Shown here: positions 43,604 through 52,447 of the stretch, one piece after another
How positions within the stretch are numbered: the first letter of the stretch is position 1
Layout of the letters: the number at the start of each line of letters is the position of its first letter
Source: Streptomyces sp. NBC_01197
GTDB taxonomy: Bacteria > Actinomycetota > Actinomycetes > Streptomycetales > Streptomycetaceae
DNA length: 64,000 bases
Direction: 5' to 3'
Assembly (NCBI RefSeq): GCF_036010505.1
Contig: NZ_CP108569.1
Location: forward strand, 1,364,001-1,428,000
Position numbers and translations under genes: made by a program
The notes under the pieces: generated by a model
The model's database searches: none
What the model saw: the letters and a program-made list of their open reading frames with translations, nothing else
What the model was told of the DNA's origin: nothing

Positions 43604-45220
43604 TCACTGCGGCAGCGGACGCCTCGCGGAGACCTCGGCGGTGAGGTTCCCGGCCTTCGTCGCGTAGAGGTGGCAGACCGTCTCCAGGCCGGACGCGTCG
43701 GCCCGGCCGACCACGACACCCTGGCGCGTCCGGTCGGTGACCGTGTCCGCGCGCGACCCGCCGAGCCGTACCTCCTTGGCCACCCCCTGGTAGGAGACGT
43801 GCAGGAACAGGTCCCAGAGACCGGGGGCGACGGGCTGGAAACCGTCGGCCGCCGACAGGTCGAGCCGCGCTTCGAACCCGGCCTGCGCACGGTCGGCGCG
43901 GGTGGCGGCGTCGAGCTTGGGTGTGGGCGTGGAGTGGACGCGGAAGCGGTACTCGGCGCCGCTCGCACGCTCGCGCAGCACCACGCGGACGGCCGGATCG
44001 CGGGTGGACAACTGCTCGATGTAGCAGTGGCCGTGCACCCTGAGCACGGCACCCGACCAGCTCAGCCCGGCCAGCCGGTGCTTGGCCCGCAGCGTGTGGG
44101 TGATCTCGAAGTACGCGTCGGGTAGCCCCACTTCGGGGTCCCGGAAGAAGGGGTACCGGCGGAAGGCGCGCCCCTCCTCCACCAGCAGCGCGGCCTTCTC
44201 CTTGCCCTGCTCGAACGCGATCATCCGCTCGGCCTCGGCGAACAGGCCCCGGCGGATCAGCTCCAGGCGTACCGAGAGCGGCCGGGGGAGCTTCTGGAAC
44301 ACCTCGTGGCCCGCGTGGAGTTCGAGCAGCCCTCGGCATTCGGTGAGCGCGGCCAGCCGCAGTTCGAAGTCCTCGCAGGCCAGATAGGCGGACCCGGTGG
44401 CCTTGCCGAGTTCCAGCTCGAAGTGGCGGGCGAGCAGCTGGTCCCGGAGGGGACCCGGCTGGACCCGTTCCGTGACGAGGGAGACCATCCGGCGGGTGAG
44501 CGCCATCCGGTCGGCGAGGGAACCGCTGAACCGGGACGTGTTCACCCCGGCGACCCGGCGGGCCTGCTCGACGCAGACCTGGCCGGCGACCACGGAGATC
44601 CGGTCCGCGTACAGATAGGCCAGCGCGGTGAACGCCTGGTCGTCGCCGAGGGTCCAGTCCTCGGGGAACCGCAGTGCGCAGCGGTCCACCAGCGAGCGCC
44701 GGAACAGCTTGTCGGCGCTCAGCGACCAGTACACGCGCGAGGTCGCGACATCGGCGTCGGCCGCGCTCCGGGTGAACATGGACGTGCCGACCTTCTGCCC
44801 GTCCAGGCCCGCGACCTTGCCGAGTACGACATCGGCTTCGTTCTCGTCGGCCGCCCGCACCATGGCCTTCAGCGCGCCGGGGGCGAGCCGGTCCGTACCG
44901 CTGAGGAACAGGAGATGACGGCCGGTGGACTGCTCGATACCCGTGTTGCGCGCCTGCGCCGGAGTGTCTGTCGCGGTGGGCGAGGACGAGCACTTCAGCG
45001 CCGGGTACCTGGCCGCCCACTGCTGGAGCGTCTCGCGGGTGCCGTCCCGGGATCCGCGGTCCAGGACCAGCACCTCCACCAGGAATCCGTCATCGCCCTG
45101 GGCCAGCACCGATTCCAGGCAGCCGCCGATCCGGCCGACGGCGTCGGCCACGTCGACGACGACGCTGACGTCGGGCTGTTCCTTGGGGTGGAGGGACACG
45201 GGGTTCACGACGCTGATCAC
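43604..45220 (-). CDS. Family 2 glycosyltransferase, large C-terminal extension
   Basis: A 538-aa cytoplasmic sugar transferase. The N-terminal GT2 (GT-A fold) domain covers about residues 18-250: DVSVVVDVADAVGRIGGCLES, LVLDRGSRDGTRET, ARNTGIEQSTGRHLLFLSGTD (the SGTD stretch stands for DxD). Residues 250-330 are helical and the last 200 form a beta-rich region (EITHTLRAKHRLAGLSWSG and later RVVLRERASGAEYRFRV), which I recall from TagF-type and teichoic-acid-associated transferases. It has no membrane anchor. It lies downstream of the Ig-like, SGNH and TagF-like genes on the same strand, so it should act on the same polymer. Confidence 0.88.
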   Translation of the reverse strand: MISVVNPVSLHPKEQPDVSVVVDVADAVGRIGGCLESVLAQGDDGFLVEVLVLDRGSRDGTRETLQQWAARYPALKCSSSPTATDTPAQARNTGIEQSTGRHLLFLSGTDRLAPGALKAMVRAADENEADVVLGKVAGLDGQKVGTSMFTRSAADADVATSRVYWSLSADKLFRRSLVDRCALRFPEDWTLGDDQAFTALAYLYADRISVVAGQVCVEQARRVAGVNTSRFSGSLADRMALTRRMVSLVTERVQPGPLRDQLLARHFELELGKATGSAYLACEDFELRLAALTECRGLLELHAGHEVFQKLPRPLSVRLELIRRGLFAEAERMIAFEQGKEKAALLVEEGRAFRRYPFFRDPEVGLPDAYFEITHTLRAKHRLAGLSWSGAVLRVHGHCYIEQLSTRDPAVRVVLRERASGAEYRFRVHSTPTPKLDAATRADRAQAGFEARLDLSAADGFQPVAPGLWDLFLHVSYQGVAKEVRLGGSRADTVTDRTRQGVVVGRADASGLETVCHLYATKAGNLTAEVSARRPLPQ

Positions 45221-45262
45221 CAGACTTCATTGCGTACGGGGGTGGTGCGAGCGGGGCGCGGG

Positions 45263-46090
45263 TCAGCCGGGGACCGCTGCGCCCTCGTGCGGCCAGGGCA
45301 GCGGACCGTGGATCTTCGGCTGGGTCCAGGACGCGTGCGCGGTGGTGCCGGCCCCGTTGAAGCCGGGCGGGGTCAGCAGCCCCGGGGTTTCGGAGAGATC
45401 ACCGATGTGGATGACCACCCGCCCCTCGGCCCGCTCGCCCGACGGCGACTGCACGGCGTACTGGAAGTGGTCGTAGCCGACCGCGCCCGGCGCCGCCTGG
45501 AAAGCCAGGACGCCCTCATGGGTGACGCTCACCTGCCCGGAGCGCGGCTGGCTGTGTCCCACCACGACGGTGCCCTGCGGCAGGCCGTCCCGTACGTCGA
45601 CGAGCGCCGGTGCGTACGCGCCGTGCTCAGGGACGTTCAGGGCGCGGCCGGGGGCGGAGAAACCCCGGATCCGCACCCCCTGGTCGGCCAGCGGTTCGGT
45701 GCGCAGCAGCCTGCGGGGGTCCCGGCCGGGGATGGCGGCGGCGACCGCCGGACGCAGCACGTGCTCCGTGCCGTCCTGGCGGATCTGCAGGGTCAGGACG
45801 GCGGTCCCCGAACCACCGCCGTCGGCGCGGGCCCGGTAGTGCCGCAGAAGGGAGGAGTACTCGGCGCCGTGGACCGACACCACGTCCGCGGCCCCGGCGA
45901 AGGAGTCCTCGGCGAGATAGCCGTAGGCGTGGCCGATGCCCGGGCCCGCCTGAACGGTGAGGGCGATCCGGACGGTCTGGCCCGGCGCTAGGGAGGTCAG
46001 GGGGTGCGCGTCGCAGTGCACGGCCGCCTGGGTCGCGCTGTCCGGGAAACCGGGTTCCTGGATGCGGACCACGCCCAGCAGGAAGGTCAT
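45263..46090 (-). CDS. Ig/cadherin-like domain protein, no visible signal peptide
   Basis: A 275-aa beta-sandwich protein of unknown function. The N-terminal half resembles a DUF11/CARDB-type sandwich (VRIALTVQAGPGIGHAYGYLAEDSF). The C-terminal half looks like a cadherin/VCBS-type repeat: PQGTVVVGHSQPRSGQVSVTHEGVLAFQAAPGAVGYDHFQYAVQSP. The N-terminus MTFLLGVVRIQEPGFPDSA is short and not a clear signal peptide, which is odd for an Ig-like protein. Its ATG overlaps the SGNH hydrolase stop (46087-46090), so the pair is translationally coupled and probably works together on the surface polymer. Confidence 0.72.
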   Translation of the reverse strand: MTFLLGVVRIQEPGFPDSATQAAVHCDAHPLTSLAPGQTVRIALTVQAGPGIGHAYGYLAEDSFAGAADVVSVHGAEYSSLLRHYRARADGGGSGTAVLTLQIRQDGTEHVLRPAVAAAIPGRDPRRLLRTEPLADQGVRIRGFSAPGRALNVPEHGAYAPALVDVRDGLPQGTVVVGHSQPRSGQVSVTHEGVLAFQAAPGAVGYDHFQYAVQSPSGERAEGRVVIHIGDLSETPGLLTPPGFNGAGTTAHASWTQPKIHGPLPWPHEGAAVPG

Positions 46091-46902
46091 CGCCCGGCTC
46101 CGATCCGTGCCTCGCCGGGCACCTGCGCCACTCGCTCCTTGGTCAGCCGGTCGAAGGTCGCGGTGTCCAGCCAGCCCATCTCGTCGGTGGTGAAGTCCGA
46201 CCGGTCGAGGCTGTGCACCCAGGAAGCGGGGACGAGCCCCTGGTCCCGCAGGGCGCGGGCGATGAAGCGGGCGCACTCCACCGCCGCCTCGGCGCGCAGG
46301 TGGGTGTCGTCCGCGCCCTTGAGGTTGGCGACGGGGTTCTCGTACGGCCGCAGATGCGCGAAGAGTTCCTTGGCCGCGTCGCCGCCGAGCTCCTCCCACC
46401 AGGCCAGGCTCTGCGCGTAGAGATCGACGAGCGGTGCGGACAGCTTCTGGGCGACCTCCCGCATGGCCATCGGGTAGGTGCGCAGGAAGCGCCGCAGATT
46501 GCCGTAGGCGTCGAACTTGCGCCGCTCGTGGGTGAGTACGAGGACGGGGTGCGCCTGTGCCTCCCTGGTGAGGTGCACCATCTGCCGCAGGTACTGCTGG
46601 TACGCCTCGAAGGGCTCGGTGTGCAGGCCCTCCTCCGGCTCCCAGTCGACCTGGCCGAAGCTGATCAGCACGTAGTCGCCGGGGGCGGCCCGTTCGAGGA
46701 TCCATTGGAAGCGGCCCCGGTCGTAGAAACTCCGGGAACTCGCCTTGGCCCGTGCGCAGTTGACGACCTCCACCGCCGGGCCGAGGAACAGCGGGAGCGT
46801 CTGTCCCCAGCCGGCCATCGGGAGGTAGTCGACGGATCGCGTCACCACCGTGGAATCGCCTGTGACGAACATCCGCCTGCGGGGCATCTCCTGCCCGTAC
46901 AT
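46087..46902 (-). CDS. SGNH/GDSL hydrolase (rhamnogalacturonan acetylesterase-like)
   Basis: A 271-aa esterase-like protein. The block I nucleophile is in MFVTGDSTVV near residue 14, the block III position reads ISFGQVDWEP, and the block V Asp/His pair is in KGADDTHLRAEAA near 204. This order matches rhamnogalacturonan acetylesterase-type enzymes that remove O-acetyl groups from glycans. Block III usually has an Asn (GxND), which here is Val-Asp. ATG at 46902 is chosen because GGAGGG at 46910-46915 lies 7 nt upstream. There is no signal peptide, so it acts inside, perhaps editing polymer precursors. It overlaps the Ig-like gene by 4 bp. Confidence 0.83.
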   Translation of the reverse strand: MYGQEMPRRRMFVTGDSTVVTRSVDYLPMAGWGQTLPLFLGPAVEVVNCARAKASSRSFYDRGRFQWILERAAPGDYVLISFGQVDWEPEEGLHTEPFEAYQQYLRQMVHLTREAQAHPVLVLTHERRKFDAYGNLRRFLRTYPMAMREVAQKLSAPLVDLYAQSLAWWEELGGDAAKELFAHLRPYENPVANLKGADDTHLRAEAAVECARFIARALRDQGLVPASWVHSLDRSDFTTDEMGWLDTATFDRLTKERVAQVPGEARIGAGR

Positions 46903-46940
46903 CGCCGTACCCTCCATCAGATCGTGTCACCGCGCACGGG

Positions 46941-49094
46941 TCAGAAGTACTGTTCCATCGATTCCTGCGGCCCGAGCTGCTGCCCGATCCACCCCAGCTG
47001 CGGCATGGGTGCGGTGGATTCCAGCGACTGTTCGGGTATCGCGGCGGTCCCCCGGGTGAACGGGTTGGCGAGGATCGGCTCCGCGGTGTCCCCGGCCGGG
47101 AATTCGGCGATGCCCCGCGCGAAGAGCCGGTTCACCGCGTCGTTGAACCGGACCATGGAGTCCCCGTCGCCGAGCAGATAGCGCTTGAGGTGCTCCCGGT
47201 GCCCGGCCAGCCGGTCCCGGCCGCCGGAGCGTGCGGCCTCGACGCAGACGGAGAGCTCCTCGCAGGACGGGCCGAGGATGTACGCGGCGGACGCCGCGGG
47301 GTTCAGCTGCTTGAAGAGTGCGGGGTCCGAGTCGGACGGGTTCGAGACCGCGTACGGCTTCTCGCTCGCCACGAAGTCGGACACGACGCTGGAGATGTCG
47401 CTGATCAGCATGTCGGCTTCGTTGAAACAGCTGTACAGGGACGGGAGTTGACCGGTGACCACCTGGTGGCGATCACCGCCGCCCCCAGCCCAGAAGGTCT
47501 CGTGCCACTGGGCCTGCAGCTCCTCCCAGGTCTCCTTCGGCGGCCGGGCGAGCATGGCCCTGTCCTTGTGCCAGAGGCCGTAGACCCCGACCACGGTCCA
47601 TGCCTTCAGCCGGGCCATCCGGCTCTCAAGACCGGCCAGCTTCTTGTCGCCGTCCGCCTGCGAGGCGCGGGAGCTCCGGTTCTCCCTGGTGCGGTCGCGT
47701 TTGGCGTTGTCGGCTTCGAGAAGCGCCATGATGCGCCGGTGCACCCGGGTCGCGTCGGCCGACCGCTTGCCCGTCAACGGGTGCGGCTTGTAGAGGATGC
47801 GGACCGGTTCCTGCTGGTTCAGCAGCATCCGGATGAGCTTCTCGCCCATCAGGATGAGAGAGGTGTGGAACGGGTCGGCGGTCCACCCCTCCCAGGTGGG
47901 CGCGTACAGCACGGTGGTCATCCGGCCGTGCGGCCGGGCCGAGACCGACTCGACCGCGCTGAGCTGCGGCCGGCCGACCGGCACGAGGGCGGAGCCGGGG
48001 ATGGTGCCGCGCAGCCGCTGGTAGCGCTCCTCGCCGCCCTGGCCCGCCGTCCATATCTCGTCGTAGACCTTGCTCACCCGGTTGCTGCTGGCCAGCTTGT
48101 CGCTGTCGCCGTGTCCGATGAAGACGTGTTTGGCCTCGGCCACCCGCAGCATGTGGACGTTCTTGCCCGCGTTCGCCGGATAGAGGATCACCCGGACCTC
48201 GGGCAGCTCAAGCAGGCTGAGGTCATCGGCCTTCGGGAGGCAGACGACCGGCAGCGAGGTGTACGCGAGGAAGCGCAGTGTGGTGACCTCGCGGAGCACG
48301 ATCAACGGCCGTCTGCCGAGCCGGGCGAGGGTCTCCAGCCACATGTTGACCTGGTAGGCGGAGTCACGCGCGCCGGCCGCGTAGGTGAAGTAGAGGACGA
48401 CCTCGGGGCGGTACTTGGCCACCTGCTTGTTCAGGATGCGGAAGGTGCGCTCATGACTGGGCACCCGGCGGCACTGTCTGATGGTCGGCAGCAGGATCAC
48501 CATGCCGAGGACGGCGACGGTCACCGCCAGCGCGCAGCCGAGGACACTGAAGCCGATGACATGCGTGGCGCGGGAGGCGATGGCCCCGGCGATGACCGCG
48601 CTGTCCAGGTGGAGCAGCTTCCGCTCGTAGGACCGGAAGGCGATCGGGGGCGGCGGCTCCGGCATGTTCAGGGCGCTGAGATCGAGGTTGCGCACGCGCA
48701 CCGGGAGCGCACGGCGGCGCTTGATGAACATGCAGAGGAACGTGTACAGCAGGCGCAGCGAGTGCACGGCGGCGAAGCCGAGGAAGATCACCGTGAAGAT
48801 GTCGCGGTCGTCACCGACGGTGTACCGCAGCAGCACCAGCACGCCGAGTTCCCGTGTCAGTACACGGATGCTGAGGCCCCACTTGAGCTTGCCGAGGAAG
48901 CGGATCAGGTCGGGTTCGGCGCGGTGCAGGTAGAAGTCGGAGGCGTAGCTGAGCACCAGGGCCGCGGCGAAGACCCAGAGCAGTCCGAGGGCTCCCGAGA
49001 CCAGCATGCCGAAGTAACTCGCCAGCAGCATGAACAGCACAAGGACGTTCTTGCCCTTGGCTATTTCGGCATGGCGGATCAGTGCGGCTATCAA
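46941..49094 (-). CDS. CDP-glycerol glycerophosphotransferase family protein (TagF/TagB-like) with membrane N-terminus
   Basis: A 717-aa transferase. Residues 1-220 hold several hydrophobic segments (VLVLFMLLASYFGMLVSGALGLLWVFAAALVL, then FSVLGCALAVTVAVLGMVILL). The cytoplasmic catalytic part has TagF-type motifs: VFIGHGDSDKL, LYAPTWEGW, RILYKPHPLTG and ADMLISDISSVVSDFVASEKPY. About 100 Lys/Arg-rich residues are inserted between KPHP and DISSV. TTG at 49094 is the likely start, with AGAGGA 5-6 nt upstream; no ATG or GTG fits better. It should polymerise or prime a polyol- or sugar-phosphate polymer at the membrane. Leads the cluster read leftward. Confidence 0.88.
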   Translation of the reverse strand: MIAALIRHAEIAKGKNVLVLFMLLASYFGMLVSGALGLLWVFAAALVLSYASDFYLHRAEPDLIRFLGKLKWGLSIRVLTRELGVLVLLRYTVGDDRDIFTVIFLGFAAVHSLRLLYTFLCMFIKRRRALPVRVRNLDLSALNMPEPPPPIAFRSYERKLLHLDSAVIAGAIASRATHVIGFSVLGCALAVTVAVLGMVILLPTIRQCRRVPSHERTFRILNKQVAKYRPEVVLYFTYAAGARDSAYQVNMWLETLARLGRRPLIVLREVTTLRFLAYTSLPVVCLPKADDLSLLELPEVRVILYPANAGKNVHMLRVAEAKHVFIGHGDSDKLASSNRVSKVYDEIWTAGQGGEERYQRLRGTIPGSALVPVGRPQLSAVESVSARPHGRMTTVLYAPTWEGWTADPFHTSLILMGEKLIRMLLNQQEPVRILYKPHPLTGKRSADATRVHRRIMALLEADNAKRDRTRENRSSRASQADGDKKLAGLESRMARLKAWTVVGVYGLWHKDRAMLARPPKETWEELQAQWHETFWAGGGGDRHQVVTGQLPSLYSCFNEADMLISDISSVVSDFVASEKPYAVSNPSDSDPALFKQLNPAASAAYILGPSCEELSVCVEAARSGGRDRLAGHREHLKRYLLGDGDSMVRFNDAVNRLFARGIAEFPAGDTAEPILANPFTRGTAAIPEQSLESTAPMPQLGWIGQQLGPQESMEQYF

Positions 49095-49223
49095 TCTCGT
49101 CCTCTTCTCATCGTCAAACGCACACCCGGACCCGCGTTCCCCCCCAGGGCATGCGTGCGCGACGGAGCGCGGACGCAAAAGCGGCACCACAGTGACGGCA
49201 AAGCTGCAGGGGACCCACCCAAA

Positions 49224-49252
49224 ACGTTAACCTGAGCTTTACCTGGGGTCAG
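49224..49252 (-). promoter_or_regulatory. Promoter of the TagF-like operon
   Basis: On the minus strand CTGACC (49247-49252) and TAACGT (49224-49229) are 17 bp apart, a good vegetative-type pair in an AT-richer patch. It drives the TagF-like gene 130 nt downstream. Confidence 0.55.
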
Positions 49253-49354
49253 AATAGTACCCGGAACACGGTTACGGACAAGACACCAGTACGTTACGTA
49301 CCAGCAGGTTCCGACCATGCCCGCGAGCTGCCCGGACGCCCTCGCAGGGCCCAA

Positions 49355-50920
49355 CTATCCCCAGGGCCCGAGGTCCAGGCCCTGTCCGCCGGGCATCCTG
49401 CGCGTGACGGCGAGCCGGGCGTCGGGCCCCAGCACCGCGATCGTGAGACGGCCGAGCCGGTCCCGGGCGAGGGCGGGCGGGACCAGACACCACTGCCCGG
49501 TACCCGACCACCACACGCCGGAATCGGGCCGCCCGTCCACATGGAATCCGGCCAGGCAGTATCCGTACGGGTCGGTGGAGACCAGCACCGTACAGGCCCA
49601 GCCGCCGATGTCGACACCGGTCGCACCGGCGACCCTGCCCAGCACGTCGGAGCTCCGCAGCGACACGGGGCCCGGGGCGTTCCACTGCCACTGACAGAGC
49701 TCGCCGGTCCCCGCGTACCGGTAGCGCAGTGCGCCGCTTTCCGGCGCGGGCGCCAGACTGTCCGCGGCGGCATGGACGTTGACCCCGGTGTCCTCGGCCC
49801 AGGCGCCGTCGCGCCCCGTCCGGCTCCACCGCGCCGTCCCGGGGGCGTCCCGCAGCCGGGCGAAGAGCTCCACCCTGCCGTCCGGCACCCGGAAGGCCAC
49901 CAGTTCGTCGGCGGTCTTCGAGCCCCGCAGATGCTGCCAGGACGACCACGACCCATTGGGCTTCTCGTGGCGGGTGTTCACGGTGTGCTCGTCGTTGCGG
50001 ACGAAGACGTGGAGCGTCCCGTCGTCGTCGAACGCGGCCACGGGGAAGCCGACATGGCGGCCCCGCTCCGGTTCCGCGCGGTGCGGGTTGCCCAGCGAGT
50101 GCCACGGCCCGGCCGGGCGCCCCGTCTGGTACTGGGTCGCGCACACGACCTCGACGGTGACCGCGCCGCCGCGGCCTTCGGTGCGCCTGAGGCCGACCAG
50201 GCGTACATAGCCGTCCGGCCCCTGGACCACGGTCAGGCCCGGCAACAGGCCGGGTGCTTCCAGACGTTCGGGGCCCGACCAGCCGCCGGCCGCCCCCTCG
50301 GTCCAGCGCAGCACCGCCCCGGCCGTGGGCAGATAGCCGGAGAGACGACCGTCAGTGCCCCTGATCAGCCAGGTGCCCGGCTGCGCGTACCGGGGGCGGA
50401 GCGCCGTGCCGGAGGCGCCGGGCAGCGCCGGGGCCCGGCAGTCGACGAGGAGCGGCTGCCCGCTCTCGCGCTGGTAGGCATCGGCCGCCCGGAGAGCGGC
50501 GCACGCGGCGGCAGTGCGGCGCTGCTCCGTACCGGGGTCCACGGCGGGAGCTCCGGAGGGTGCGTCGGGCCCCGTGGTGATGACCACCGCCGGTCGTACG
50601 GTGCGGAGTTCGGCCAGGACCGCCTGGGTAGCGTCTTCGCGCGACGTGAGGACGCGCGGCTCGCCCTGGACCCGCCGGCCCTGCCGTACGGCGTCGGACA
50701 CGGCCCGCTCGAACAGCTGCCGCTCCTGCGGTCCCCCGCTCTCCAGGCAGACCACGCTGACCTCGCCGGGACCGCCGGTACCGGCGAGCAGGACGGCCGC
50801 GTCGGCGGGTGTGGCCGCGACGAGCAGGATGGCGCCCGCCTGCCGGGCCCCGGCCGGCCCTACGGCCCGCGGGTCCCGCTGCCCGTGCTCATCGGCACGG
50901 GGTCCGGTTGATGCCACCAT
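49355..50920 (-). CDS. Degenerate PIG-L domain fused to PLL-like beta-propeller
   Basis: A 521-aa protein. Residues 27-165 resemble the PIG-L/MshB deacetylase fold: GAILLVAATPADAAVLLAG, EVSVVCLESG, VLAELRTVRPAVVITTGPDA and a final helix. The zinc motif AHPDDE is replaced by ATPADA, and the later HPDH motif is absent, so no deacetylase activity is expected. Residues 175-521 form a beta-propeller of the PLL lectin type with GPWHSLGNPH, TLHVFVRNDEHTVNTRHEK and WSSWQHLRGS. There is no signal peptide. It lies between the TagF-like and LCP genes. A paralogue at 52448 shares the propeller without the PIG-L part. Glycan binding is inferred. Confidence 0.75.
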   Translation of the reverse strand: MVASTGPRADEHGQRDPRAVGPAGARQAGAILLVAATPADAAVLLAGTGGPGEVSVVCLESGGPQERQLFERAVSDAVRQGRRVQGEPRVLTSREDATQAVLAELRTVRPAVVITTGPDAPSGAPAVDPGTEQRRTAAACAALRAADAYQRESGQPLLVDCRAPALPGASGTALRPRYAQPGTWLIRGTDGRLSGYLPTAGAVLRWTEGAAGGWSGPERLEAPGLLPGLTVVQGPDGYVRLVGLRRTEGRGGAVTVEVVCATQYQTGRPAGPWHSLGNPHRAEPERGRHVGFPVAAFDDDGTLHVFVRNDEHTVNTRHEKPNGSWSSWQHLRGSKTADELVAFRVPDGRVELFARLRDAPGTARWSRTGRDGAWAEDTGVNVHAAADSLAPAPESGALRYRYAGTGELCQWQWNAPGPVSLRSSDVLGRVAGATGVDIGGWACTVLVSTDPYGYCLAGFHVDGRPDSGVWWSGTGQWCLVPPALARDRLGRLTIAVLGPDARLAVTRRMPGGQGLDLGPWG

Positions 50921-51212
50921 CGCGCTGTCGCTCCCTTCCGCCGCGGAGTCCGCGGTTCCCGTCCCGTGGAGCCTGCCGGACGATCTCCGGCCGGGCGGCC
51001 GCCCGCCAGGCTCTCACGCACACCAGAACGATAGACGCACACAAGAAGCACACAATTGCCTATATGCTCTGGTGCCGATCGAAACCGGCGGCAACGACGC
51101 CCCCCTTGTTTTTTTCGCGCTGTCGCACTCGACCGACCGCCAGTCCCCCCATGCCAGACGCGGTCGTCACTCCGCCACAAGCCGATTACCGGGATCAGAG
51201 GACAACTACGGC

Positions 51213-52274
51213 ATGACTCAGGCCACCGCCACCCCGCCCCGCTCGCGCAAAGCCCCCCGGCAGCGCCGTCGTGGGCTCCGCATCGTTCTGCTCGTACTCC
51301 TGGTGCTGCTGCTCGCCGCGGGCGGGACCGCATGGTGGCTGTACAGCAACCTGAACGGCAATATCAAGGGCGTCGACATCAACAAGTCGCTCGGCAAGGA
51401 CCGTCCGGAGAAACTGCCCACAACCGGGCAGAACCTGCTGGTCCTTGGATCCGATTCACGCGCCGGGGAGAACGGGAAGATAGCCGGCGGCAACGTCAGC
51501 GGCGCCCGCTCCGACACCGCGCTGGTGATCCACGTGCCCGAGGGGCGCAGCAGGGCGACCGCGGTCAGCATCCCGCGCGACACCCTGGTGACCCGTCCCG
51601 AGTGCGCCAAGTCGGACGGCTCGTCGGTGCCTTCCGCGAACCGTGTCATGTTCAACTCGGTCTACTCGCAGGTCGGCCCGGCCTGTGTGGTGAAGACCGT
51701 GGAGCAGATGTCCCACGTCCGGATCGATCACTACATGGAGGTCGATTTCGCCGGGTTCAAGGGCCTCGTGGACGCGCTCGGCGGGGTGACCGTCAATGTC
51801 CCCCAGGACATCCACGACGGCGCCAGCGGCCTCGACCTCAAGGCGGGTCCGCAGAAGCTGAACGGCACCCAGTCGCTGGAGTTCGTACGGACCAGGCACG
51901 GCATAGGTGACGGCAGCGACCTGGGCCGGATCGGGCTCCAGCAGCAGTTCCTGCTCGACCTGCTGAGCGAGGTGCAGAAGCAGGACGTGCTGAGCAGCCC
52001 CACCAAGACGTACAAGATCGCGAACTCCGCGACCAAGTCGCTGACCACCGACTCGGATCTGGCGTCGCTCACCAAGCTGGCCGAGTTCGCCCGCAGCATG
52101 AAGGGCGTCAACCCGGACACCATGGAGACGATCATGCTCCCGGTGCAGTACGACAAGGCCGACCCCAACCGGGTGGTGGCGGCCGAGCCGCAGGCCACGC
52201 AGTTGTGGAAGGCCATCCACACGGACACGGAGATCCCGGCGTCGGCGAAGAAGTCCCCGGCGCACGGCGGTTGA
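51213..52274 (+). CDS. LytR-CpsA-Psr (LCP) family glycopolymer ligase
   Basis: A 353-aa type II membrane enzyme that joins undecaprenyl-linked glycopolymers to peptidoglycan. A basic N-terminus (SRKAPRQRRRGLR) precedes one transmembrane helix at about 23-42. The extracellular LCP domain shows NLLVLGSDSRAGENG, ARSDTALVIHV, AVSIPRDTLV with the catalytic Arg/Asp, IDHYMEVDFAGFKGLVDALGGVTVNVP, and LEFVRTRHG near 230. AGAGGA precedes ATG at 51213. The 292-bp upstream gap is AT-rich around 51040-51070 and probably holds the promoter. It should attach the polymer made by the adjacent cluster. Confidence 0.93.
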   Translation: MTQATATPPRSRKAPRQRRRGLRIVLLVLLVLLLAAGGTAWWLYSNLNGNIKGVDINKSLGKDRPEKLPTTGQNLLVLGSDSRAGENGKIAGGNVSGARSDTALVIHVPEGRSRATAVSIPRDTLVTRPECAKSDGSSVPSANRVMFNSVYSQVGPACVVKTVEQMSHVRIDHYMEVDFAGFKGLVDALGGVTVNVPQDIHDGASGLDLKAGPQKLNGTQSLEFVRTRHGIGDGSDLGRIGLQQQFLLDLLSEVQKQDVLSSPTKTYKIANSATKSLTTDSDLASLTKLAEFARSMKGVNPDTMETIMLPVQYDKADPNRVVAAEPQATQLWKAIHTDTEIPASAKKSPAHGG

Positions 52275-52324
52275 TGACTGGCGCGGCCCGGCTCCGTACG
52301 GACCGGTTCTGGTCCCACTTCTGA

Positions 52325-52362
52325 TTCCGGTGCGGCCCCGTCTCCCGGGGCCCGTGCCGGAA
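52325..52362. terminator. Hairpin between convergent LCP and propeller genes
   Basis: The inner stem GGCCCCG/CGGGGCC (52334-52340 with 52346-52352) and outer arms TTCCGG/CCGGAA (52325-52330 with 52357-52362) form an interrupted hairpin with a 5-nt loop, placed between two convergent stops. Confidence 0.7.
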
Positions 52363-52447
52363 CCAGGCCGGGTCCGGGAGCCGACCGCGGGAACCACCTG
52401 ACCGGATTCCACCTGCCTCGGGTACCGCCCGCCGGCGGGCCGGAAGT

